35,694 nucleotides of DNA, taken from assembly GCA_015057435.1 (NCBI GenBank), contig SVEJ01000032.1:1-35694 (forward strand), in the 5' to 3' direction. This document shows, piece by piece, positions 8,744-16,934 of the stretch. The translations under genes and the position numbers were made by a program. This stretch comes from Lachnospiraceae bacterium. GTDB lineage: Bacteria > Bacillota > Clostridia > Lachnospirales > Lachnospiraceae. Below the pieces are notes generated by a model. The model saw only the letters and a program-made list of their open reading frames with translations, searched no databases and had not been told where the DNA came from. Positions within the stretch are counted from its first letter, which is position 1, and every line of letters starts with the position of its first letter.

Positions 8744-9833
8744 AGAATTCTACACCCTCTACATACCAGTCAAAAGATTTTAACAACTGTTCATCACTAA
8801 TCGTTTCGCCTTCGCCACAACGAAGTGTGTGCTCTGTGTCGTAGATTATCCCGGAAAACACGTCATAACCATTGATAATCTGTTGCTTTGCATCTTCAAC
8901 CAAAGCAATTGTATCTTCTGTAATCTTTGGAGAATAGGTAGTTAAGCCGACTGCATCCTGTTCAATACCAATCCAATACGTATCTACAATATCTGCTTTT
9001 CCGCGATTGTAGTCTAATAAAATTTCTCGATAGGTCGGTCCAAACCGAAACTCAGCAGAAGTCAAAACATTATCAGATGCTCCTACAATAGCCTCATGAT
9101 ATCCGATTGAAGCAATTTCTTTTTGTTCAGCAATTTCAATGACATTTGGTTGATTTTGATGATACGTAATAACATCCACTTTTTTTTCGTCAATCAAAGA
9201 TGTGGCAAGCGCTTTTTCTTTTTCAGCATCATCCCATGAATTACTCCATGCAACGATTACCTTTGCGTCAGGATTTACCTTCTTCACGCCAAGTGTAAAT
9301 GCACTAATTCCGCGATTTACCTCACTGTTTGCCATAGCTGCAACATAACCTATCACGTTAGTTTTTGTTTGCATACCGGCAATGATTCCGGATAAATATC
9401 TTGCCTGATACATACGTGCAAAATAGCTGTTAATACCGGAGTCACCATGATCAAAAGATTCGGAATAAAAGGTAATATCCTGATATTGTCTCGTAACATC
9501 CGCAACTTCTGTGGCATATCCATAGCTTGATAATATGATGACATTCACATTTTCTTTGGCTAATTCATGAATGGCCTGTTCACATTGACCTTCATTTTCT
9601 TTGATATTCTCCTTAACAATTAATGTGGCATCTAATTCTTCACAAGCGTTCTTGATGCCATCATAATGTAATTTGTTCCATCCCTGTTCCGTTATCGTTC
9701 CTGTCATAACGAAACCTACTCGTAATTTTTTATCTTTCTTTACACCACTCATAGTGATAATAGCGACAATTAGAATAAAAAGAAATACACATATAATTGG
9801 AAGTAGAATTCTTAATTGTATTTTACTCTTCAT
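8733..9833 (-). CDS. BMP-family (PnrA/Med-like) binding protein, membrane-anchored, copy 2
   Basis: The protein has 366 residues. An N-terminal hydrophobic helix (about 8-28) has no lipobox cysteine, so it is probably anchored by an uncleaved helix with the binding domain outside. The domain has the Bmp/PnrA family pattern: [16 protein letters not shown] at the start, [44 protein letters not shown] and a final [11 protein letters not shown]. Family members bind nucleosides or related ligands. The open frame starts at an ATG at 9837-9839. The AAGGAG site is better placed for the ATG at 9831-9833, which I chose. It overlaps copy 1 by 11 bases and the kinase by 11 bases. The two copies are clear paralogues. 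No ABC permease or ATPase is nearby, so a sensing role is more likely than transport. Confidence 0.87.
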   Translation of the reverse strand: MKSKIQLRILLPIICVFLFILIVAIITMSGVKKDKKLRVGFVMTGTITEQGWNKLHYDGIKNACEELDATLIVKENIKENEGQCEQAIHELAKENVNVIILSSYGYATEVADVTRQYQDITFYSESFDHGDSGINSYFARMYQARYLSGIIAGMQTKTNVIGYVAAMANSEVNRGISAFTLGVKKVNPDAKVIVAWSNSWDDAEKEKALATSLIDEKKVDVITYHQNQPNVIEIAEQKEIASIGYHEAIVGASDNVLTSAEFRFGPTYREILLDYNRGKADIVDTYWIGIEQDAVGLTTYSPKITEDTIALVEDAKQQIINGYDVFSGIIYDTEHTLRCGEGETISDEQLLKSFDWYVEGVEFYEE

Positions 9834-10920
9834 GAACATGTACTCCTTTCACATACCAATCAAATCTATTAAGCATTGCATCGTCTGACATATTTTCTTT
9901 TTCCCGAATTCTGACGTTACCATCCGAATCAGTAATTGGACCATAAAATACATCAAATTTACCTTGATATAATTCTTGTTCTTTTTCTTTTATAACATCA
10001 TGAATTTCCTCTTTTACATTAGAAGTAAGTGGAGATAAGGATACAATTCCGGTTTCTACACCTTCCCAATATTGTTGTGCCTGAAATTTCCCTTGCAGAC
10101 ACTTTAATAATTGCGGCGTATAATAGGCCTCCCAATTCCACACAGCTGCAGTTAGAAAGCTATCCGGATACTGCTTGCTATTATCCATGTTATATCCTAT
10201 AGACCAGATTTTCTTTTCTTCTGCCACATCCAAAGGTGCAACCGTATCACAATGCATTGTTAGAATATCCACATTATATTCATCACATAAAAGCTTAGCT
10301 GCATCTGAATTAGCATCATAATCAGTCCAGGATTCAGTATAGACGACATGAACTGTAGCATTTGGATTTACAGATTGAACACCTAATGTAAATGCATTAA
10401 TTCCACGATTCACTTCAGAAATCGGAAAGGCGGCAACATAACCAATCGAATCACTCTCTGTTTGCATACCTGCAACGATTCCGCTAAGATATCGCATCTG
10501 ATAAATTCTTCCGAAATATGTTGAAACATTTTTATCAATCCGGACACCGGTTGCGTGATAGAACTTAATCTCCGGATTTTCTTTCGCTACCTTTAAAATA
10601 TAATCACCATAATTAAAGGAATTGCAAATTATAATCTCACAACCGCCATCAATCATATCCTTCATAACAGTCATACAAGAATCATCAAACGGAACATTTT
10701 CTTTATATGTAATTTCGAGATTTAATTCTTTTGCACTTTTGCTAATTCCTTCATAATGAGATTGCCCCCACCCCTTGTCATCAATCGTTCCGTTATAAAT
10801 GAAACCGACACGTGTGCGTTCTTTTGTAACCTCAGTATTTCTTTCATTTCCATGCATACAAAGCATTCCAATGATAATGATTAACAAAATGCTTCCTACA
10901 ATAATTGCAATCTTCTTCAT
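9823..10920 (-). CDS. BMP-family (PnrA/Med-like) binding protein, membrane-anchored, copy 1
   Basis: The protein has 365 residues and is the first gene of the signalling operon. An N-terminal helix (about 4-24) contains GMLCMHG, but the residues before Cys do not fit a lipobox (Gly at -3, Leu at -1), so I favour an uncleaved membrane anchor. The binding domain matches copy 2 along its length: RVGFIYNGTIDDKGWGQ, MRYLSGIVAGMQT, IGYVAAFPISEVNRGI, AFTLGVQSVNPNATV and RFDWYVKGVHV. The regions that differ are those likely to line the cleft, so the two may bind different ligands or form a pair. An AGAGGG site precedes the ATG. In the wider family, such proteins are usually ABC-importer lipoproteins for purine nucleosides. 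Here the next genes are a kinase and a c-di-GMP phosphodiesterase. Confidence 0.87.
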   Translation of the reverse strand: MKKIAIIVGSILLIIIIGMLCMHGNERNTEVTKERTRVGFIYNGTIDDKGWGQSHYEGISKSAKELNLEITYKENVPFDDSCMTVMKDMIDGGCEIIICNSFNYGDYILKVAKENPEIKFYHATGVRIDKNVSTYFGRIYQMRYLSGIVAGMQTESDSIGYVAAFPISEVNRGINAFTLGVQSVNPNATVHVVYTESWTDYDANSDAAKLLCDEYNVDILTMHCDTVAPLDVAEEKKIWSIGYNMDNSKQYPDSFLTAAVWNWEAYYTPQLLKCLQGKFQAQQYWEGVETGIVSLSPLTSNVKEEIHDVIKEKEQELYQGKFDVFYGPITDSDGNVRIREKENMSDDAMLNRFDWYVKGVHVHEE

Positions 10921-10938
10921 ATGTGCCCTCTTTTTCGT

Positions 10939-10968
10939 CCTATATCTTAACTACTAATAAGAATTCAA
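10939..10968 (-). promoter_or_regulatory. Candidate promoter of the BMP-kinase-HD-GYP operon
   Basis: In the 66-base gap upstream of the first BMP gene, the minus strand has TTGAAT (10963-10968) and TATAGG (10939-10944) separated by 18 bases. It is the best match in the gap, but not strong. I saw no terminator between the phosphoesterase gene and this operon, so read-through is also possible. Confidence 0.35.
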
Positions 10969-10986
10969 AATTATGTTCTAAGTAAA

Positions 10987-11841
10987 CTATTCAGATTGTA
11001 ATTCTATACATACAAGCTCCGGTCTGTTAAATAGTCGTATCGGGATAATACTATTACCAAGTCCGCGACTAATTATCATGGATACATCATTTTCTACATG
11101 TAAGCCATCTGTATATTCCGGTAAAAATCCCTGCCCGGGAGCAACAAGGCCACCAACATACGGTAATCTCACCTGTCCTCCATGCGCATGACCGGATAGA
11201 ATCAAATCAACGTTCTCTTTATTGTAATTCAAAAAGTACTGCGGTTCATGCGCCAATAGTAAAACGAACTCTTCTTGTGAAATATCTTTCGTCATCTCAT
11301 GCAATGTAGTACCAAGTAAACTTGCATCATCCAAACCAACCAATGTAAATGAAGTATCTTTTTCGGATATCGATATTATTTCATTATCCAATATGAAAGT
11401 TCCGGTTTTTTCAATTCTATTCATCAAATCAGTTCTGTCTTCTTCCTCTAACCACAATTCATGATTGCCCGTTATATAATAACAAGGTGCGATAGTAACA
11501 GCTTGTTCTAAAAAAACAATTGCTGTATCAATATTCGTGTGATTACTATCTACTAAATCTCCTGTTATAACAATCATATCAGGTTCCAAACGCTTGATTT
11601 CTTCAATTAATCTATGATTCCTTATGCCAAAGCATTTATTATGCAAATCAGATATCTGCACAATACAATATCCATCTAGATCCGATGAAATATCATTTGA
11701 AGCATATGTGTAATAACTAAGCTGTAATGAATTATTTTGCCAAGCGAAGAAAACACTTATGAAAACGATACAGATGACTATAGAACAGATTTTTTTCTTC
11801 TTTTTTTTCGTTTGTAATTCATTGTTTTGCTCTTTTTTCAA
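10987..11841 (-). CDS. Membrane-anchored metallophosphoesterase, YkuE type
   Basis: The protein has 284 residues. An N-terminal lysine cluster followed by one hydrophobic helix (about 18-34) predicts a membrane anchor with the enzyme outside. The calcineurin-like metal motifs are complete and in order: D65-x-H67 (QISDLHN), GD95LVD, GNHE, an isolated His (LLAHEP) and GHAHGGQ. The C-terminal half has the YkuE-family GQGFLPEYTDGL and SRGLGNSIIPIR segments. Relatives are dinuclear-metal phosphodiesterases or phosphatases, and the substrate cannot be told from sequence. It starts with TTG at 11839-11841, with GAGG about ten bases upstream. It follows the UPF0178 gene by 41 bases. Confidence 0.87.
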   Translation of the reverse strand: MKKEQNNELQTKKKKKKICSIVICIVFISVFFAWQNNSLQLSYYTYASNDISSDLDGYCIVQISDLHNKCFGIRNHRLIEEIKRLEPDMIVITGDLVDSNHTNIDTAIVFLEQAVTIAPCYYITGNHELWLEEEDRTDLMNRIEKTGTFILDNEIISISEKDTSFTLVGLDDASLLGTTLHEMTKDISQEEFVLLLAHEPQYFLNYNKENVDLILSGHAHGGQVRLPYVGGLVAPGQGFLPEYTDGLHVENDVSMIISRGLGNSIIPIRLFNRPELVCIELQSE

Positions 11842-11882
11842 TGTATATATACCTCATACAATTCTCTATTTGAAACAAACAA

Positions 11883-12338
11883 TTACATCATTTCTTTGGA
11901 TTGACTTTCAATTAGTCGTCTAAATGACTCTTCAAACCGCCTGTCATCCTCTTCGGTTCGTTTTGCAGGTCCTTTTATATGATGTTTCCCCTTGGTGCGT
12001 CTTGCCTTTTTATTGATATGACGTTCCATCAACATCTGGTCAATGTTGTCATTGGTGTACCAGCGTCCACTTTGGTGAATTCCGACAGCTCCTTTTCCTA
12101 GAATCATAGCAGCAACTCCGTAATCCTGGGTTACAACGATATCACCTTTGTTACAGAGGTTCACTAATGCAAAATCTACTGCATCTGCTCCGGCACCGAT
12201 AATCTTTACTTCACTGTAATCCGAATGCAAAATATGGTTGGTATCACATAATAAGATTACATCTAGATTCTGTTGTTTTGCAATACGTTCTACAATGCTT
12301 ACAACTGGGCAAGCATCTGCATCCACCAATATTTTCAA
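11883..12338 (-). CDS. UPF0178 (YaiI/YqxD, DUF188) protein
   Basis: The protein has 151 residues, the usual family length. It shows the family hallmarks: ILVDADACPVV at the start, an IIGAGADAVD segment, DIVVTQDYGVAAM, then a basic GRWYTNDNID and KGPAKRTEEDDRRFEESF tail. The fold is PIN-like, with conserved Asp residues (D7, D9, and D in TQDYG) that could bind metal. Biological function is not established. It starts with TTG at 12336-12338, preceded by GGAG eight bases away. It lies between the VWA gene (59 bases) and the phosphoesterase gene (41 bases) on the same strand and may be part of their transcription unit. Confidence 0.9.
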   Translation of the reverse strand: MKILVDADACPVVSIVERIAKQQNLDVILLCDTNHILHSDYSEVKIIGAGADAVDFALVNLCNKGDIVVTQDYGVAAMILGKGAVGIHQSGRWYTNDNIDQMLMERHINKKARRTKGKHHIKGPAKRTEEDDRRFEESFRRLIESQSKEMM

Positions 12339-12397
12339 CGTAACATCTCCTACACTTTAACAAGATATTTCTAAGTACACCCTGTACCCAAATCACC

Positions 12398-13597
12398 TTA
12401 TTTTGATTTCAACAAATATGTTATTGCTTCCTTCAATCCATCCACTGATAAAGTATACATGTGGAACAATTCAGATAACGCATCCTCCGACTCCATCCAG
12501 GTAACCATACTTCTTTGTGCATGGTATCTTGGATTCATCCAGACACACTTCTTGTACTTGCTATTCAATAACTGACACCACTCATATCCGGAAAGTCCGT
12601 CATTTGGTCCTTTATAATTACCATTTTTATCAAACAATTCTTCCGGTGCCATCTGCGCATCACCGACAATAATCACCTTGTAATCCTTGTCATAATGTTT
12701 GAATAGGTAGTCTAAATCCACCCAATCACCTATCTCACATTCTGCAGTCTTATATACCTTGGAATAAATACAATTATGGAAATAGTAGGTCTGTACATCC
12801 TTGAAATGATTCGCCTTGTGAACTGCCTGGAACAACTCGTTACAAAGATTCATAAATGGAATCATGGTTCCACCGCAGTCAAACAATAACAACAATTTCA
12901 CTGTGTTCTTTCTTGGACGGTCAAACTCTAACTGTAAATATCCGCCGTTATTACAAGTCTTATCGATGGTTTTATCAATATCCAATTCCGTCTTTGGTAC
13001 ATCTAATCTAGAAGAATACTGACGTAAACGTCGAAATGCCACCTGATACTGGCGCATGTTAAGAACACGGTCATTACGGAAATCCTCGTATTTTCGTTCG
13101 CTCATAACCTGGAACGCACTTTGCATACCGCCCTGTTCGCCAATACGGATACCACCCACATTACGTCCATGATGTCCAAATGCAGAACCACCTGAAGTAC
13201 CAATCCAGTGATTACCACCGTTATGCTCTGAATTTTGTTCCATTAAACGCTCACGGAACATTCGCTTTACCTCCGCAGCATTCTTTTGCTGGTTAAAGGC
13301 GTACATCTCTGCGTTTTGATGGTCAACCTCCATCTCATCGCCTTTATCTAACCAATCCTTTAATTGCTGTGGAATTGCATCTTCAGACTGAATATTCTTG
13401 AAATACTCCATAAATGCCATATCAAATTTATCATAATCCGACTCAGACTTTACTAAAATCATACGACTAACATAGTAGAACTGACTGAAATTGGAATCCA
13501 CCAGTCCTTTGTCCAAAGCTTCCATAAATGTTAGCCATTCCGTCATAGATATATCTAAGCCTTTTGCTTTTAATGTGTAAAAGAAATCTATAAACAT
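12398..13597 (-). CDS. VWA-domain protein, CoxE-like, partner of the adjacent MoxR ATPase
   Basis: The protein has 399 residues. The N-terminal part (FIDFFYTLKAKGLDISMTEW) matches the 'VWA containing CoxE' family start. A Gly/His-rich linker (about 125-155) precedes a C-terminal von Willebrand A-type domain. The metal-ion site is degenerate: LLLFDCGGTM occupies the DxSxS position, giving D-x-G-x-T. In MoxR/VWA pairs the ATPase and VWA protein work together as chaperones for insertion of metals or for assembly of complexes. No dedicated client enzyme lies beside this pair, so the target is unknown. A CGGAG site precedes the ATG, and the gene follows the ATPase by 47 bases. Confidence 0.82.
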   Translation of the reverse strand: MFIDFFYTLKAKGLDISMTEWLTFMEALDKGLVDSNFSQFYYVSRMILVKSESDYDKFDMAFMEYFKNIQSEDAIPQQLKDWLDKGDEMEVDHQNAEMYAFNQQKNAAEVKRMFRERLMEQNSEHNGGNHWIGTSGGSAFGHHGRNVGGIRIGEQGGMQSAFQVMSERKYEDFRNDRVLNMRQYQVAFRRLRQYSSRLDVPKTELDIDKTIDKTCNNGGYLQLEFDRPRKNTVKLLLLFDCGGTMIPFMNLCNELFQAVHKANHFKDVQTYYFHNCIYSKVYKTAECEIGDWVDLDYLFKHYDKDYKVIIVGDAQMAPEELFDKNGNYKGPNDGLSGYEWCQLLNSKYKKCVWMNPRYHAQRSMVTWMESEDALSELFHMYTLSVDGLKEAITYLLKSK

Positions 13598-13644
13598 AGC
13601 TTCTCCGTTCTATTAAATGATTTATCTTAATTCGTATCCTATTC

Positions 13645-14460
13645 TTAGTATAACTTTGCTTTCTTAAGTGCTTCCAAATCTTCATCCTTCTTTAAAAGAA
13701 CACCGATAAATGGCAATTCCTCTCTTAATTTATCTGTAGAAATGCCGCTCAAGGTTAATGCACGAATCCAGTCAATCAATTCCGATGTACTCGGTTTCTT
13801 ACGGATGTCCTTGATAGAACGAATCCAATAGAATGTATCTAATGCATTTTTTAGAATATTTTCTTCTAAATTCTCGAAATGCGCATTTACAATCTCTGTC
13901 ATCTGTTCTCTGTCCGGAAAAGCAATATAATGGAAAATACATCTTCTAAGGAATGCATCCGGTAATTCCTTCTCTGCATTAGAGGTAATTACCACAATCG
14001 GACGAACCTTCGCCTTTACTGTCTCCTTTGTCTCGTGAATATAGAACTCCATCTTGTCAAGCTCCCATAACAAGTCATTCGGAAATTCCAGGTCTGCTTT
14101 ATCAATCTCATCAATAAGTAGAATCACCTGTTCATCGGACTTAAATGCTTCACCAAGCTTTCCAAGCTTGATATAATGTGCAATATCATCTACTCCCTCT
14201 TCACCAAATTGAGAATCATAAAGTCTCTGAATGGTATCGTACACATACAAACCATCCTGTGCCTTTGTAGTAGATTTGATATTCCAGATAAATAACTCCT
14301 TATCCATAGACTGGCTAATAGCTTCTGCAAGCATCGTTTTACCGGTTCCCGGTTCTCCTTTAATCAATAATGGTTTCTGTAATGCAATTGCTACGTCAAC
14401 TGCTGCCATCAACTCTTCACTTGCTACATAATCCTTGCTTCCTGTAAATTTTGCTTCCAT
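13645..14460 (-). CDS. MoxR-type AAA+ ATPase
   Basis: The protein has 271 residues. Walker A is GEPGTGKT (35-42), Walker B is VILLIDEIDKAD, sensor 1 is ITSNAEKELPDAF, and an RRCIFHYIAFPD arginine segment follows, as in the MoxR group. The C-terminal helical lid contains TSELIDWIRAL, also typical. It is compact, with no extra domains. It is paired with the VWA/CoxE-like gene directly downstream, the standard MoxR arrangement. An AAGGAG site lies seven bases before the ATG. The gene starts 42 bases after the radical SAM gene on the same strand. A functional link to that locus is possible but not shown. Confidence 0.9.
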   Translation of the reverse strand: MEAKFTGSKDYVASEELMAAVDVAIALQKPLLIKGEPGTGKTMLAEAISQSMDKELFIWNIKSTTKAQDGLYVYDTIQRLYDSQFGEEGVDDIAHYIKLGKLGEAFKSDEQVILLIDEIDKADLEFPNDLLWELDKMEFYIHETKETVKAKVRPIVVITSNAEKELPDAFLRRCIFHYIAFPDREQMTEIVNAHFENLEENILKNALDTFYWIRSIKDIRKKPSTSELIDWIRALTLSGISTDKLREELPFIGVLLKKDEDLEALKKAKLY

Positions 14461-14502
14461 TTTGCACTCCTTATAATATATAAAACTTTATTATATGTAT
14501 TT

Positions 14503-15498
14503 TTAATAACTCGTTGAAAAAGGACAATTAATATCCTGACCTATTAGTTTTCCTGTTACCGCATATGTTAAACATTTTGCACCACCTTTACAATGATTTA
14601 TGTATGTGCATTTCTCACATTCCGGTGCAAGATTTTCTGCATTTAACATATGTATTGTCTCATTATTATTTATAATCGAATCAATATGTGCCACTGTTAA
14701 ATCGCCCAATGGTAATGGCAATCTTCTACATGGTAAAAGTGTTCCGTCCGCTAATATTGTCAACAAAGATTTACCTGCTGAACACCGGTAACAATTCTCT
14801 TCACAACCACATACAAATTGTAAGGCTCTATTTGTATGAATTCTCATTTTAATAAACGGATTTCTCTTAGCTTTTCTTGATTCTCTTCCAAGAATTTTAA
14901 GATATTGCATATATTCATCAGTTGATACAATATCGAGTGTGTTATTTCCAATCGGAATTAATCTATCCGTCCAGAATCTGTCTACTCCATTTTTTCGACA
15001 TATCTTTATAACGTCTTTTAACTCTTTGAAGTTATTCTTTGTACATGTAAATGATACCATTGTTTGTATATGAACTTGCTTTAATAATCGGATTGCGGAT
15101 AGCGTCTTGTCAAAATTTCCTTCTCCTCGTATCCCGTCATGCGTTTCCTTTATACCATCAATACTTACTTGTACAAATCGTAATTCATCATATTGAAGTA
15201 ATTTTTTTACAATTTCCTCATCAATAAGCGTTCCGTTAGTCAAAATCCCAAAAGTTATATGGTACTTCTTACACAAATCTAACAAATCAAAGAAATGGTT
15301 GGATAACAATGGTTCTCCACCGGTAAAATTAATATGTCCGATATAATTATGCGCATTGATATATTCTAATATCTTATAAAAAATATCTGTTAATTCTTCT
15401 TTATTAAGATCTTTATTATAATCTTCCTGATAACAATGTTGGCATCTCAAATTGCATCTATGCGTTATATGCCACTGAAATACAAATTTCTGTCTCAT
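14503..15498 (-). CDS. Radical SAM/SPASM enzyme, candidate peptide or protein-tail maturase
   Basis: The protein has 331 residues from the ATG at 15496-15498. The longer frame to 15555 would overlap the preceding gene, whereas AAAGGA sits eight bases before this ATG. The radical SAM cluster is C15-x3-C19-x2-C22 (HRCNLRCQHC), followed by a GGEPL motif. The C-terminal SPASM region has C-x12-G-x4-C (SAGK...GTLLPC), CEKC, then C-x5-C and a final NCPF cysteine, enough for auxiliary [4Fe-4S] clusters. An extra CGCEENCYRC cluster precedes it. SPASM enzymes include sactipeptide and ranthipeptide maturases that form thioether crosslinks from Cys. The next gene upstream, 32 bases away, encodes a membrane protein with a Cys-Ser-Ser repeat tail, a likely substrate. 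Alternatives include an enzyme acting on an unlinked peptide. Confidence 0.85.
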   Translation of the reverse strand: MRQKFVFQWHITHRCNLRCQHCYQEDYNKDLNKEELTDIFYKILEYINAHNYIGHINFTGGEPLLSNHFFDLLDLCKKYHITFGILTNGTLIDEEIVKKLLQYDELRFVQVSIDGIKETHDGIRGEGNFDKTLSAIRLLKQVHIQTMVSFTCTKNNFKELKDVIKICRKNGVDRFWTDRLIPIGNNTLDIVSTDEYMQYLKILGRESRKAKRNPFIKMRIHTNRALQFVCGCEENCYRCSAGKSLLTILADGTLLPCRRLPLPLGDLTVAHIDSIINNNETIHMLNAENLAPECEKCTYINHCKGGAKCLTYAVTGKLIGQDINCPFSTSY

Positions 15499-15530
15499 TA
15501 TTAGTTTCCTTTGTATAATTAGTCCGGTCT

Positions 15531-16472
15531 TTAATCGGCTCCACCGCCGCCACAACCACTACAAGAACTACAACTACTACAAGAACTGCAGGATGTACAG
15601 CCAAAACCTGAAGAGTAATCGTTATATCCATTCGAGGTGAAGCGGGCAACCCAAATAATGATTAATATAATAATGATTATACTAATGATTTTTAAAAATT
15701 TTACCCAAATAGAATCGTCTGAATTACCATGTTCATCCAGAATGCTGTTAAGACGATTTTGAAGAGCGGATACGTCATTACTTGATACATATTCCAATCC
15801 GGTAAAAGCACGATTATTCATCATTGTAATAACGTTAACCAGACCGGTGGAACCTTTTGTATTGTTTAATACAAGCGCTTCACCATTTTTATACGATTCC
15901 CAATCATTTGATTTCGTAACATTTCTTAGCTCAATAGATGTGGAAGTCGGCGGAACAATCATAATTGAAATTTTATCTATTTCCTTTTCAAATTCAGTTC
16001 CAATAAACCGATAAGAAAAAACTGCTAACTGCTTGTCTGTCGTTTTTATTACTTTTTTTAGCGTATAGTTGATTGTATATTCCACAGTTTCATTTTTTGC
16101 ATTATAATACCAAGACATACGAACGTTATCCATATTATCTTCAGTACTGAACGTATAATTATTACGTTCATCCGGATTGGATGTTTTAACACAATTGTTC
16201 GCATTAATTGTAGCATTAATAAACTCAATATTATTAAATTTTTCCGCTTTGCTTAAACCTTTGGTATGAATATCTTTATAAAATCTGCTATATTCTCCGG
16301 AATATGATACAGACCACTTTTCTGTGACGTATGCATCACCATCAGTTTCCAACGACACAAAGAAATAGACATTATCAATATTATATTTCTTAGCTTCTGC
16401 ATTTATTGTAAAACAAAGACTTCCGCAACAAATCATCAAAATAGTCCAGCATAATAGTATACTTTTTTTCAA
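15531..16472 (-). CDS. DUF2207-like membrane protein with six-Cys repeat tail
   Basis: The protein has 313 residues. It has a signal peptide (about 1-27, cleavage near AEA-K) and an extracellular domain with the DUF2207-like DGDAYVTEKWSVSYSGEYS and an IMIVPP strand. A strong membrane helix (about 258-277) and a 35-residue tail follow. The tail has Cys at 292, 295, 298, 301, 304 and 307, separated by Ser-Ser, Thr-Ser or Ser-Gly, then GGGGAD. By the signal-then-helix topology the tail is cytoplasmic. Ordinary DUF2207 proteins end in Gly/Ser-rich tails, so the cysteines are unusual. GGAGG at 16481-16485 fixes the TTG start at 16470-16472 rather than the TTG at 16487, which overlaps the site. The radical SAM/SPASM gene follows 32 bases later. 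Confidence 0.83.
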   Translation of the reverse strand: MKKSILLCWTILMICCGSLCFTINAEAKKYNIDNVYFFVSLETDGDAYVTEKWSVSYSGEYSRFYKDIHTKGLSKAEKFNNIEFINATINANNCVKTSNPDERNNYTFSTEDNMDNVRMSWYYNAKNETVEYTINYTLKKVIKTTDKQLAVFSYRFIGTEFEKEIDKISIMIVPPTSTSIELRNVTKSNDWESYKNGEALVLNNTKGSTGLVNVITMMNNRAFTGLEYVSSNDVSALQNRLNSILDEHGNSDDSIWVKFLKIISIIIIILIIIWVARFTSNGYNDYSSGFGCTSCSSCSSCSSCSGCGGGGAD

Positions 16473-16522
16473 AATATTATCCTCCAAATGTATTGCTTAT
16501 GGATTGTTACAAGAAAACCATA

Positions 16523-16921
16523 TTAAATCCCCATCGCATATGTAAAAGTATGAAAAAAGAGTCTTATCGCGAATGTTCCCAATATACATATGTTAGCATA
16601 TATCCAACAAGCCAGCGGATTTTGTATACTCCCCTTAGGTCTTTGCTTATCAGCTATTTTTATAATCATAACAAAAAACATAACAACGCCTATGAGCCAT
16701 TCTGCAACAATGGCAACACAAGCCATAATATCCGTTATCAATTCATACGTTTCCTGTAAAGATTGATACTCTAAGTAATCGTTACCGTAATTACCACTGT
16801 TGTAAGCATCACTACTTTCCCAAAAATAATTCATAAAACATATGCCAAAGATGACGACTAACCATGGTAAAAATGTTTGAACAACCATAGAAATTGCATA
16901 TATTCTATTATTTTTAAACAT
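16523..16921 (-). CDS. Small multi-helix membrane protein, unknown
   Basis: This 132-residue protein has three strong membrane segments (about 10-30, 61-90 and 102-124). The first loop is acidic and Tyr/Asn-rich (SSDAYNSGNYGNDY) and the second loop is basic (KIADKQRPKGS). I recognise no family. It has a GAGG site about eight bases before the ATG and begins 13 bases after proA ends. The Cys-tail protein gene starts 50 bases further on. The position suggests it belongs with the Cys-tail/radical SAM locus or is simply co-transcribed with proA. Confidence 0.7.
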   Translation of the reverse strand: MFKNNRIYAISMVVQTFLPWLVVIFGICFMNYFWESSDAYNSGNYGNDYLEYQSLQETYELITDIMACVAIVAEWLIGVVMFFVMIIKIADKQRPKGSIQNPLACWIYANICILGTFAIRLFFHTFTYAMGI

Positions 16922-16934
16922 ATATAATACCTCG

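Noticed and set aside
8733-10920. An ABC nucleoside importer operon
   Set aside because: The BMP family is usually the binding protein of such importers, but no permease or ATPase gene is present and both proteins lack a lipobox. A kinase follows directly.
10921-10986. A c-di-GMP or purine riboswitch before the signalling operon
   Set aside because: The gap is only 66 bases and shows no conserved core of either class.
14503-15555. The longer radical SAM frame starting MWRRWSRL
   Set aside because: The first 19 codons overlap the Cys-tail gene and have no ribosome binding site, while the ATG at 15498 has one and is followed at once by the conserved domain.
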